From: an uncultured Desulfovibrio sp.
Lineage (GTDB): Bacteria; Desulfobacterota; Desulfovibrionia; Desulfovibrionales; Desulfovibrionaceae
Length of the DNA: 41,464 bases
Reading direction: 5' to 3'
NCBI GenBank assembly: GCA_900541395.1
Contig: UQJT01000020.1
Coordinates: forward strand, 1-41,464
The first letter of the stretch is position 1. Each line of letters opens with the position of its first letter. Positions 1-6,835 of the stretch are shown piece after piece. A model generated the notes under the pieces. It made no database searches. It was given only the letters and a program-made list of their open reading frames with translations, and was not told the origin of the DNA. Position numbers and translations under genes: made by a program.

Positions 1-1
1 G

Positions 2-2029
2 CTCATGCCCACCCTGCACCACCTGCCCCGCAAAGACGTCAATATTTCTCTGGGGTATCCGCTGGACCGCTCGTTGCTCGCCCGGCTGGCCGATACGGTG
101 TTCCGCGTGCGCGAAAGCCGCCGTCCCGACGGTCGGACGCACTGGCGCCCCCTGCTGGACTTGATCCGTCACCCCTACGTGCGCATGTTGCGGCTGCCGC
201 CCGAAACGACGGACGCACGCCCCGACGGCAAGCCTTTGCGGCCCCTGCTGCGCCTGTTGGAAGAGCGTCTGCGCTCCGGCGGCCGCCTGGCGGACCCCGC
301 CGCGCTGACCGCCGATCTGCTGGACGAAGTGCTCGGCGACCTGGACGGACGCGGCTCCGGCGGCCCCGGACGGACGGACGACGAGGGGTGCGACGAAGCG
401 TTGGGCCAGGGCCTGGAACACGTCATGAACGTGTTGGTGGGAAGCTGGGAAAAAGTGGACACCCTGCGCGGGGCCGCCGCCGGTCTGGCCGCCCTGTGCG
501 ATCTGCTGCTGACTTACGGCCGCCATATCTGGCCTCGCTTTCCCCTGGACGCGGAATGTCTGTTCCGGCTTATGCAGCGGGTTATTCCCCACCTGGCCGA
601 CAACGCTTTGGCCGACGACGCGCTGCCCCCCGACACTCTGTTCGCCATGATCCGGCAGAGTCTGGCCGATGAACGCGTGCCCTTCGAGGCCGATCCGCTC
701 ACCGGCCTGCAAGTGCTGGGCATGTTGGAAACGCGCCTGCTGCGCTTCGATCGGGTGTACCTTATGGACCTCACCGAAGACCGTCTGCCCGGCGCACCTC
801 AGCACGACCCGCTGCTGCCCGACAACCTGCGCGGCCTGCTCGGGCTGCCCGACACCCGTCGGCGCGACGCGCTGGCCGCCCACACCTTCCACCGGCTGGC
901 GGCCGGGGCCAGGGACGTTTATCTGTTCTGGCAGGAAGGCGTGGAAAGTTCGGGCCTGCTGGATGCCAAAAAGGTGCGCTCCCGCTTTGTGGAAGAAGCG
1001 CTGTGGCAGGAAGAAAAAACCGCGGGCCGCCGCCTGGCCCCCGGCGAGGGGCCCTTGCGGACGGCGGCTTTTCCCCTGGTGACCCCGCACCGGCGGGACC
1101 GGGCGATCATCGTCCGCAGCGAAAGCGTGGCCGCCCGTATGGAAAGCCTGTTGGCCGAACCCTTGGCCCCCACCGGCCTGGACGCCTATATCCGTTGCCC
1201 GGCCCGTTTCTTCCGGGAACGGATGTGCGCCATCCGTCCTTTGGAAGAAGTGCTGGAGGGCGACGACCCGCGCGGCGTGGGCGAACTGCTGCACAAAGTC
1301 TTGTTGCGGGCTTACGAACCCTATGCCGGACGCACGGTGCGCCGGGGCGACATCGACGAAGCGCGCCTGACCGCCCTGTTCCGTGAGGAACTGGACGCCT
1401 GCGGCCTGCGCGAGCGCCTGCCCGCCGAAAGCCAGCTTATGTTGGAAGCGGCCGGACCGCTGCGGCTCAAAAGCTTTCTGGCCGCACAGCCGGACGATTT
1501 TCTGCTGGTGCAGGTGGAAGCCCGGCACGCGGCCCCGCTGGAGGCGGCGGGACGCTCCCATGTGCTGTACGGTGTGCTGGACCGGGTGGACAAGCGGCCC
1601 GAGGGCGAAATCATCCTCGACTACAAAACCGGTCGCCATCCCCAGGTGCCCGCCGCCTTCTGGCGCGGGGACGATTTATGGGAACGCCTGGACGCCTGGA
1701 CGCCCGGCGCCCCGGACCCGCTGCCCGAGCTGGCCGATGCCCTGCCCAGCATCCAGTTGCCCTGTTATCTCTATATCTATAGCCGTGAGGACGCCCCGGA
1801 CGAACCCCGGCCCGTGGCCGACGCCGCCTGGGTGCATCTGGCGGGCGACGGCGCGGAAGTGCCGCTTCTGGGGCCCAAATGGAGCGACGAGGAGCGCGCC
1901 GCCATCTTGCACACGCGCATTCCCGCGCTGCTGCGCTTCGTGCTGACCCATATGCGCGCCGCGCCGGAACTGCGCCCCCGGCCCGGCCCCCATTGCGCCT
2001 GGTGCCCCTATGTGGGGGCATGCCGCTGA
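2..2029 (+). CDS. addB: AddB-like PD-(D/E)XK nuclease/helicase subunit, 5' end missing
   Basis: C-terminal part of an AddB-type exonuclease subunit of the AddAB/RecBCD-like double-strand-break repair machine. The frame is open to the window edge, so the N-terminal helicase-like region lies outside; numbering here is from the ATG at 5, which is probably internal. The RecB-family nuclease signature is clear: GELLHKVL, then LDRVD, then ILDYKTG with D539 and K541 as likely catalytic residues. Four cysteines match the AddB iron-sulfur clasp: C398 in YIRCPARFF, and C664, C667 and C673 at the very end with CxxCx5C spacing. About 670 residues are seen, against roughly 950-1150 for full family members. 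An addA partner is not in the window. The gene is GC-rich like most of the window and ends just before the AT-rich toxin island. Confidence 0.88.
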   Translation, partial: LMPTLHHLPRKDVNISLGYPLDRSLLARLADTVFRVRESRRPDGRTHWRPLLDLIRHPYVRMLRLPPETTDARPDGKPLRPLLRLLEERLRSGGRLADPAALTADLLDEVLGDLDGRGSGGPGRTDDEGCDEALGQGLEHVMNVLVGSWEKVDTLRGAAAGLAALCDLLLTYGRHIWPRFPLDAECLFRLMQRVIPHLADNALADDALPPDTLFAMIRQSLADERVPFEADPLTGLQVLGMLETRLLRFDRVYLMDLTEDRLPGAPQHDPLLPDNLRGLLGLPDTRRRDALAAHTFHRLAAGARDVYLFWQEGVESSGLLDAKKVRSRFVEEALWQEEKTAGRRLAPGEGPLRTAAFPLVTPHRRDRAIIVRSESVAARMESLLAEPLAPTGLDAYIRCPARFFRERMCAIRPLEEVLEGDDPRGVGELLHKVLLRAYEPYAGRTVRRGDIDEARLTALFREELDACGLRERLPAESQLMLEAAGPLRLKSFLAAQPDDFLLVQVEARHAAPLEAAGRSHVLYGVLDRVDKRPEGEIILDYKTGRHPQVPAAFWRGDDLWERLDAWTPGAPDPLPELADALPSIQLPCYLYIYSREDAPDEPRPVADAAWVHLAGDGAEVPLLGPKWSDEERAAILHTRIPALLRFVLTHMRAAPELRPRPGPHCAWCPYVGACR

Positions 2030-2197
2030 ATATGTCGGGAAATCAAAACCCGGCCTAAAAAAGCTTTACCTATATAGACAATAAAATTTATTTATCCTAA
2101 TCCCCTTATCTCATACCAAAAAATTCTATGATTCCCCTGGGAACGGGAGTATAAGAATATATTTCCCCAATAGTGCGACTCTTACACCATATTACCA

Positions 2198-3088
2198 TCA
2201 CATACCCGCTTTTTCCGGCAATGGTTTATATTCAATAATAAAATTATCTTTCAACGCCTCTTGTAACAAGCGTTGGAGAGTATACCCCTCTTCAATAAAT
2301 TTTTTTCTTTCCTCTGGTGTCGGAAAATCGGAATGAGGCGGATCTTCCTGATTTAAAGTTGCCACATAGGCATCATCCCAATCTTCCAGTCTCCTTATCA
2401 AATCTTTTGAAATGGGAAGGTCATTCAAATCTATGGAAAAAGGATATCCCCTGTCTCGTAAAGGTAAGCTATCGTAATCCGCCATAAATCTAAGTGTCCT
2501 CACTTCGGGTATAGGCATATAGTCAATAGCGAAAGAATGAGGACTAAGTTCTTTAATAAGCTTATTTTTTAATTCATATCCTTGTATAATAAAATTTTTT
2601 CTTTCCCAGGAATTTCTTAAGAACCCGTTTTTAGGATTCTCATAATCCACTATTTTTTTGTAAAAATCTCTCCATTGATTGATTTCATATTTCAAATGAT
2701 CGGTTATTGGCATTTGCTTCACCTCAATAAAATATGGAGGTTCTTTATCTAAAAAGGGTGAACCTTCATAATTATCCCATAATTGTAAAGTACGATTGGA
2801 GAATATGGGCAAATAATTAATAGAATAATCATACCCCAATTCTTTCATAAGTTTATTTTGTAAGTTATATCCAGTATAAATAAATTCTTTTCTTTCTAAA
2901 GAACTTGCAATATATCCTTCAGTAGGATTTTCAAAATCCACTAATTGATTGAATTTTTCTGCCCATAGTTTAAGCTCATCTTTTAATGGTAAAGAAATAG
3001 GAAGATGAGATAAATCAATATACTCATGACGAACAGAATCATATAAAGGACTACAATAATAGGTAGCTTGCAAAATAATGAATTTCAT
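2198..3088 (-). CDS. Three-repeat protein, putative orphan immunity protein
   Basis: I do not recognise a named family. The 296-residue protein consists of three tandem copies of a unit of about 95 residues. Each unit carries a xxLPIS or xMPIT segment, then a D/E-NP motif (VDFENP, VDYENP, LNQEDP), then an ERKxFI helix (SLERKEFI, SWERKNFI, PEERKKFI), and ends in YxPIP or YKPLP. There is no signal peptide or membrane segment, so it is likely cytoplasmic. It is last in the minus-strand array downstream of fhaB. Its third unit is nearly identical in DNA to the last unit of the two-repeat protein at 5239-5838, while the earlier units have diverged. Position and paralogy suggest an immunity protein whose cognate toxin has been lost. 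The DNA is strongly AT-rich, which suggests transfer. Confidence 0.75.
   Translation of the reverse strand: MKFIILQATYYCSPLYDSVRHEYIDLSHLPISLPLKDELKLWAEKFNQLVDFENPTEGYIASSLERKEFIYTGYNLQNKLMKELGYDYSINYLPIFSNRTLQLWDNYEGSPFLDKEPPYFIEVKQMPITDHLKYEINQWRDFYKKIVDYENPKNGFLRNSWERKNFIIQGYELKNKLIKELSPHSFAIDYMPIPEVRTLRFMADYDSLPLRDRGYPFSIDLNDLPISKDLIRRLEDWDDAYVATLNQEDPPHSDFPTPEERKKFIEEGYTLQRLLQEALKDNFIIEYKPLPEKAGM
2211..2485 (-). repeat. Duplicated immunity-unit DNA, copy 1 (partner 5252-5526)
   Basis: This stretch encodes the last repeat unit of the three-repeat protein. It lines up without gaps, at an offset of about 3041 bp, with the end of the two-repeat gene. A hand count over the first 150 bp gave about 14 differences. 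Similarity fades beyond the shared FMADYDSL segment. This points to a recent duplication or gene conversion restricted to the 3' unit. Confidence 0.8.
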
Positions 3089-3175
3089 TTTTTCTTCTCC
3101 AACAAATTGTTGCCGATGAAGCTTAATTACCCATTGAACTGAAATTATAAAAATAATTTTGAATGGTAAAATTAA

Positions 3176-4174
3176 TTAAATATCTTTCTTATTTTTTCTG
3201 AAAAAAAATTCCTTACCCGCCACAATATATTCGCCATTGGCCAAAAATTCCCTATTTACATGTACATAACTACCTGGTTTAAATTCCCATTCTTCATCTT
3301 GATAGTCAAGTAATACAGTATTATCGATAAAATATATATCTTCTTGTTTATAAAATGCTTTTACAGGCCTGTAAACAGTTGTTCCCTCATTAAGCAGTCG
3401 CACAAAAATATAATCTTGCAAGTCTTCGGGAAATGACCTGTCATCACTGGGATAAAGAAAATCTTTTTTTCCTATATGAATGAGTTCACGTGTTACCATA
3501 TCTATTATAATTGATTTTCCTGTTTGAGGATGTATATAGCGAATTGCACCATTGTCTTTATGAATATGATTATTTGCTGGTAATTGCCTTCCCGTTATGA
3601 TTGCTTCTTGAATTTGTTCCAAGACCCAACCGCGTTTTTTCATGTGATCTAAAGTCAAATATCCAAAATTCCAATCCTTGCGGGAGGTTGGAATTTCCAC
3701 CAATGGTTCTGTAAACATAGGTTCTTGGCAATAAAAATCAAAATAACATGGCAGTCCTAAAAATGCCATTTGCTGCAACTGCTCCGGCCATAAAGATGGC
3801 CCCCCATCTCCGTAACGGGAAATCCAGATGCACTTAATATGCATTTGTATATCCGAGACCTCTTGCAGCGTTTTAATATTAAAACTTATAGGCTGGATAA
3901 TATCCAATAACCATTGCAGGTGAGCACGTAAGTCTTTAGAATGTAACTTATTTTGTGAGGACAAAAACCAACATGACTGGGGAGACTTAACCGTTTTACC
4001 CCAGGGCGTGGACACATCTTCCCCCTGCATATATTGTTCTGTAGAATTCAATTGGAGTATATGACTTATTTTATCAGGACTTATGCTTTTAGAATAAATG
4101 GAAAATACAGCATAGCATTCTCCGCATGTTTGCCATTCATGATTATAAGAAGTTCTATATTCAAATTTAATCAT
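3176..4174 (-). CDS. DUF4279 - colicin-E5-like RNase - small C-terminal domain fusion protein
   Basis: A 332-residue chimeric protein. Residues 12-152 resemble DUF4279, with a CxxC at 17-20, ISPDKISHIL, CWFLSS, DLRAHL and YGDGGPSL, and are paralogous to the neighbour at 4171-4845. Residues 174-240 resemble colicin-E5-type anticodon-cutting RNases: DHMKKRGW at the start, IRYIHPQTGKSIIID in the middle, then VTRELIHIG. Residues 255-325 (FVRLLNEGTTVYRPVKA, then DEEWEFKPGSYVHV) resemble a small stand-alone domain I know from toxin-linked immunity genes. The ATG overlaps the stop of the upstream gene in an ATGA, so the two are translationally coupled. E5 domains normally end a large toxin; here one sits inside a small protein. 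It may be a deletion chimera of immunity, toxin tail and next immunity gene, or a self-neutralised unit. Family assignment is by motif only. Confidence 0.72.
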   Translation of the reverse strand: MIKFEYRTSYNHEWQTCGECYAVFSIYSKSISPDKISHILQLNSTEQYMQGEDVSTPWGKTVKSPQSCWFLSSQNKLHSKDLRAHLQWLLDIIQPISFNIKTLQEVSDIQMHIKCIWISRYGDGGPSLWPEQLQQMAFLGLPCYFDFYCQEPMFTEPLVEIPTSRKDWNFGYLTLDHMKKRGWVLEQIQEAIITGRQLPANNHIHKDNGAIRYIHPQTGKSIIIDMVTRELIHIGKKDFLYPSDDRSFPEDLQDYIFVRLLNEGTTVYRPVKAFYKQEDIYFIDNTVLLDYQDEEWEFKPGSYVHVNREFLANGEYIVAGKEFFFRKNKKDI

Positions 4175-4845
4175 GAAACAAACTCCCTAAGAGAACAAAT
4201 TAACATTCCCTCATCATCAAGAAAATCTCCGTTTTCACAAACCGTACCCAAAGTACTTGGAGGAATATTATATATTTTTTTTATATAAATTAAAATATCG
4301 ATCCAATCATGGTTATTTAAATTCTTTCCCACTCCTAATTTTTCAGCGGCCTTCTGGAAGGCTAAAATTGTACTAATATCATAAGTAAAATATATATAAA
4401 AATTAATTTGAATGTTTAATTGCGAAAGTTCTTGCATAATGGATATATCTAAAATAGGTCCTCCATGATCGTATTCAGGATACCATGAACAATTAATACC
4501 CATATATATTTGGTTAAATTTTTTTGTAGAATCGATATCCGTCTTTCTTTGATAAGCAGCCATGTTTTTTTGTAAAAAAAGTGGAATATTTTTTATTAAT
4601 CCAAACTTTTGGACAATAAACATAAGATGATTTCTCAAATCCGTGGATGTTATTTCGACATCCGAGACAAGAAACCATACAGAATGAGCTATTCGTCTCT
4701 TATTTCCACGTTTTGTGAATATATATTCACCCCTTATACGTTTTTCTGTTGGTTCTATACACAATATACTTGTAATAATGTCCGGATTAATCTTACCAGG
4801 ATATAAACGAAATGCAGCGCGACATTCTGAGCAGGTATTATACAT
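4171..4845 (-). CDS. DUF4279-like protein, putative orphan immunity protein
   Basis: A 224-residue cytoplasmic protein starting at the ATG of MYNTCSEC. A frame extension to a GTG at 4869 exists, but the ATG has a spaced AAAGAG upstream, and the extension runs into what looks like the tail of a toxin. It shares CxxC, INPDIITSIL, VWFLVS, STDLRNHL and a D/GGP motif with the first half of the next gene, so the two are paralogues. DUF4279 proteins are commonly found beside polymorphic toxins; a role as immunity protein is inferred from this and from position. It ends in the ATGA that starts the 332-residue fusion gene. The C-terminal 70 residues (HDWIDILIYIKK onwards) are not shared with the paralogue. 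Confidence 0.72.
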   Translation of the reverse strand: MYNTCSECRAAFRLYPGKINPDIITSILCIEPTEKRIRGEYIFTKRGNKRRIAHSVWFLVSDVEITSTDLRNHLMFIVQKFGLIKNIPLFLQKNMAAYQRKTDIDSTKKFNQIYMGINCSWYPEYDHGGPILDISIMQELSQLNIQINFYIYFTYDISTILAFQKAAEKLGVGKNLNNHDWIDILIYIKKIYNIPPSTLGTVCENGDFLDDEGMLICSLREFVS

Positions 4846-4917
4846 AAAAAAACTCTTTAAATTAAACACTTCATTTAATGCATTAGCTGTGGTTTTTGAT
4901 ACGGTATGACCGCCTTT
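4846..4917 (-). pseudogene. Relic of a polymorphic-toxin C-terminal tail
   Basis: Reading in frame upstream of the DUF4279 gene, after a TAG at 4918-4920, gives KGGHTVSKTTANALNE. The GHTVSKTTANALN stretch resembles a conserved tail segment of toxin C-terminal domains in RHS/CdiA-type proteins, as I remember it. It then runs directly into the immunity-like frame. The fragment is too short to be a gene. I read it as what remains of the toxin partner of the gene at 4171-4845. Confidence 0.4.
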
Positions 4918-4920
4918 CTA

Positions 4921-5238
4921 CGCCTGCGGAATATACACAACCGAGGACGTTTGAATGGATACTCGGATCCTATCCTTCGGACAAGTCGGGCTGGATGAGC
5001 GGGCTACCGCCAAACGGCGGGGCCTCCGAAGGATACGTTTCCAGCCCGGATTCAGAACTGGTCCGGCCAAGTAATGGCCTCCCCCTGAGCGCCCGTGCGG
5101 CCCCAAAAATTCGAGCCTGAGACGTAAGACTCGCTAATCTCCGCCGACGCCGCCGGTGCCGATGGAGTCTGTCAGGCCCACGCCGGCGCTCATTCCTGGC
5201 GGTCAGATGATATTTCGAAGCTTATCCTTATCACCGCT
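4921..5238. other. GC-rich scar between cassettes, no intact gene
   Basis: About 300 bp of GC-rich DNA inside the AT-rich island. No convincing ORF is seen. It contains a perfect 10-bp inverted repeat (ATCCTTCGGA at 4972-4981 facing its complement around 5025-5034) and, at 5139-5190, a fragment of fhaB described separately. The composition matches the fhaB body and not the flanking genes, so it is probably left over from a cassette that arrived with part of its parent fhaB. Confidence 0.55.
5139..5190 (-). pseudogene. fhaB fragment (matches 8113-8164)
   Basis: The plus-strand bases from CTCCGCCGACGCCG onwards align over about 52 bp with 8113-8164 inside fhaB, at roughly 80 percent by eye. 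Translated on the minus strand the piece reads SAGVGLTDSIGTGGVGG, against AGADVGLKGSIGASGVGG in FhaB near residue 1910. A TAG follows after three more residues. It is a non-functional fhaB remnant in the same orientation as fhaB, which marks this place as the edge of an imported or displaced CdiA 3' end. Confidence 0.6.
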
Positions 5239-5838
5239 TCACACATCCTCTTTTTCCGGCAATGGTTCGTATTCAATAACAAAATTATCTTTCAACGCTT
5301 CTTGTAACAAGCGATGGAGAGCATACCCCTCTTCCATAAATTTTTTTCTTTCTTCTGGTGTCGGAAAATCAGAAAGAGGAGGGTATTCCTGATTTAAAGT
5401 TGCAACATAGGCAACATCCCAATTTTCTAGTCTCTTTATTAAATTCTCTGAAATTGGAAGCTTATTAAATTCTATAGAAAATGGATATTCTATATCACGT
5501 AAAAGAAGGCTATCATAATCGGCCATTAATTTAAAAGTTCTCACACTAACTATAGGATAATATTTAATAATAAAATGGTTACCTATCTCTTTAATTAATT
5601 CTTTTTTTAAATGACTGCCTTCATCAATAAAAAATTTTCTATATGGTGAATTTTGCACATATCCATTCCTTGGATTTTCCCAATTTATTATTTCCACATA
5701 TTTATTTTTCCATTTAAACAATTGCTCATTTAAATTTTGAGAAATACCAATTTTTAAAGGAGATATAAAGAAATCTTGAAAATCAGAACTCCTTAAAGGC
5801 GAGTAATTATAATTTGCCTGAAGAATAATTTGCTTCAT
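5239..5838 (-). CDS. Two-repeat protein, putative immunity protein
   Basis: A 199-residue protein without signal peptide, made of two units of the same type of about 95 residues as in the 296-residue protein (2198-3088). Unit 1 has INWENP and PYRKFFI; unit 2 has FNKLPIS, LNQEYP and PEERKKFM and ends YEPLPEK. The start ATG follows a GGGAGAATTTACC ribosome site. It lies directly downstream of a toxin-tail-like ORF (5906-6103), the place where an immunity gene is expected, so immunity to that toxin is the best guess. No family name can be given. Confidence 0.72.
   Translation of the reverse strand: MKQIILQANYNYSPLRSSDFQDFFISPLKIGISQNLNEQLFKWKNKYVEIINWENPRNGYVQNSPYRKFFIDEGSHLKKELIKEIGNHFIIKYYPIVSVRTFKLMADYDSLLLRDIEYPFSIEFNKLPISENLIKRLENWDVAYVATLNQEYPPLSDFPTPEERKKFMEEGYALHRLLQEALKDNFVIEYEPLPEKEDV
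5252..5526 (-). repeat. Duplicated immunity-unit DNA, copy 2 (partner 2211-2485)
   Basis: Encodes unit 2 of the two-repeat protein and is the partner of the segment at 2211-2485, in the same orientation. The paired copies could recombine and delete or swap the cassettes between them. Confidence 0.8.
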
Positions 5839-5905
5839 GGTAAATTCTCCCTCTATTCACAACAATTAGGCTACATTCTATATCTCATAAAAATAATTTA
5901 TAGTA

Positions 5906-6103
5906 TCATTTTTCACTTGTATTTATATTTGCACCTACAATAAATCCATTATCGCCTACTGTAATAGTAACTGGCATAACTCTTTCATTAAAATTTACGG
6001 AATAAATAAGTGTACCTATTCCTTGTCCCTGACAACCTACTATGTTACCATTACGCATAGATTTTATAAAAAAGCTAAATGATGCCGAGCTAAGGTATAT
6101 CAA
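5906..6103 (-). CDS. Small ORF resembling a toxin C-terminal tail, probably a remnant
   Basis: A 65-residue frame opening at a TTG, with an internal ATG at 6058 that would give 50 residues. It ends GNIVGCQGQGIG, then VTITVGDNGFIVGANI. The VTVGxNGFIVGAN pattern resembles the last strand segment of toxin domains at the end of large secreted toxins, but I cannot name the family. It lies between the zincin relic and the two-repeat protein, in the correct order for a displaced toxin tail followed by its immunity gene. The upstream part of the frame overlaps the zincin relic out of frame, so the 5' end is a junction. Whether it is translated is unknown. Confidence 0.4.
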   Translation of the reverse strand: MIYLSSASFSFFIKSMRNGNIVGCQGQGIGTLIYSVNFNERVMPVTITVGDNGFIVGANINTSEK

Positions 6104-6200
6104 TAAATGAATTAATATCCCTTCCCCAAGAATTCATATTATCCCATGAATACTGATCTGCTTCAATTTCAAAAGGATTTTTATATATACCAGTGCAGGA
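6090..6200 (-). pseudogene. Broken second copy of the FhaB zincin-like C-terminus
   Basis: After a TAA at 6201-6203 the frame reads 36 residues to a TAG at 6090-6092. It includes IYKNPFEIEADQYSWDNMN and then SWGRDINSF. The end of FhaB reads NPFELEADQYSLSNMHRWGK, so this is a second copy of the same toxin 3' end. The HExxH part is missing, so it cannot be active. It is a typical orphan CdiA-CT remnant, placed after the lipoprotein gene. Confidence 0.75.
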
Positions 6201-6240
6201 TTAAATATTTTTCTCCGACGGATCTAATACATAGTATCTC

Positions 6241-6780
6241 TTATGGAATACGCGTAACCTTATTACGTATATCATTATCTGTAGATTTACATTCTAGTGT
6301 TCCGTCAGGCAGGACAAAGCAACAGGTAAAATAATCAGGGATAGTTATTTTACTTGTTATTGTATAAATATCATCCCTCATATATATATCTGGATGGCAC
6401 ATTATAATACTTTTTTCTATAATACTAGTAGGTATACTTTTATTATGTAAAATATCTATATATTCACGAAACATATTCAAACACTTATTATCTTTAAAAA
6501 TTAATAACTTATTGAGTACATCATATTCTTTAAATCTAGTAGTATTATTTTTATTCCCTAAATTAAGAATCATATATCCATTACTTTCTGCAAAGTTAAA
6601 TTTAACGATACTTTTATCGGCTTCATTATTTTCAAAAATAGCTACTGCGTAATGCGATGTGTCCGTTATTAAACCAATATCATAATAACTATTTAACTTT
6701 CTTTGCATTATACATCCGTTTAATAAAAAAATACTACCTATAAGAAACCATTTAAAAATATAACTCTTCCTCATAAACAT
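6241..6780 (-). CDS. Lipoprotein, candidate immunity protein for the FhaB C-terminal domain
   Basis: A 179-residue protein with a lipoprotein signal: basic MFMRKS, a hydrophobic stretch, and a lipobox ending LLNGC with C23 as the likely lipidated cysteine. The start at 6780 follows an AAGGAG six bases upstream. The rest matches no family I know; it has several cysteines (HP near MCHPDIY, TCCF, LECKS). It is the first gene after fhaB, 55 bp downstream in the same direction, which is the normal place of a cdiI immunity gene. An immunity protein anchored in the envelope would fit a toxin that acts in the periplasm or at the membrane. This role is inferred from position only. Confidence 0.62.
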   Translation of the reverse strand: MFMRKSYIFKWFLIGSIFLLNGCIMQRKLNSYYDIGLITDTSHYAVAIFENNEADKSIVKFNFAESNGYMILNLGNKNNTTRFKEYDVLNKLLIFKDNKCLNMFREYIDILHNKSIPTSIIEKSIIMCHPDIYMRDDIYTITSKITIPDYFTCCFVLPDGTLECKSTDNDIRNKVTRIP

Positions 6781-6835
6781 GACATTCTCCTTATAAAGAA
6801 ATATATTATTAATCTATAAACTCCAAGATCAACAG

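Noticed and set aside
4846..4869. GTG start for the DUF4279 gene at 4869
   Set aside because: No ribosome site precedes it and the frame upstream is a toxin-tail relic; the ATG at 4845 has a spaced AAAGAG.
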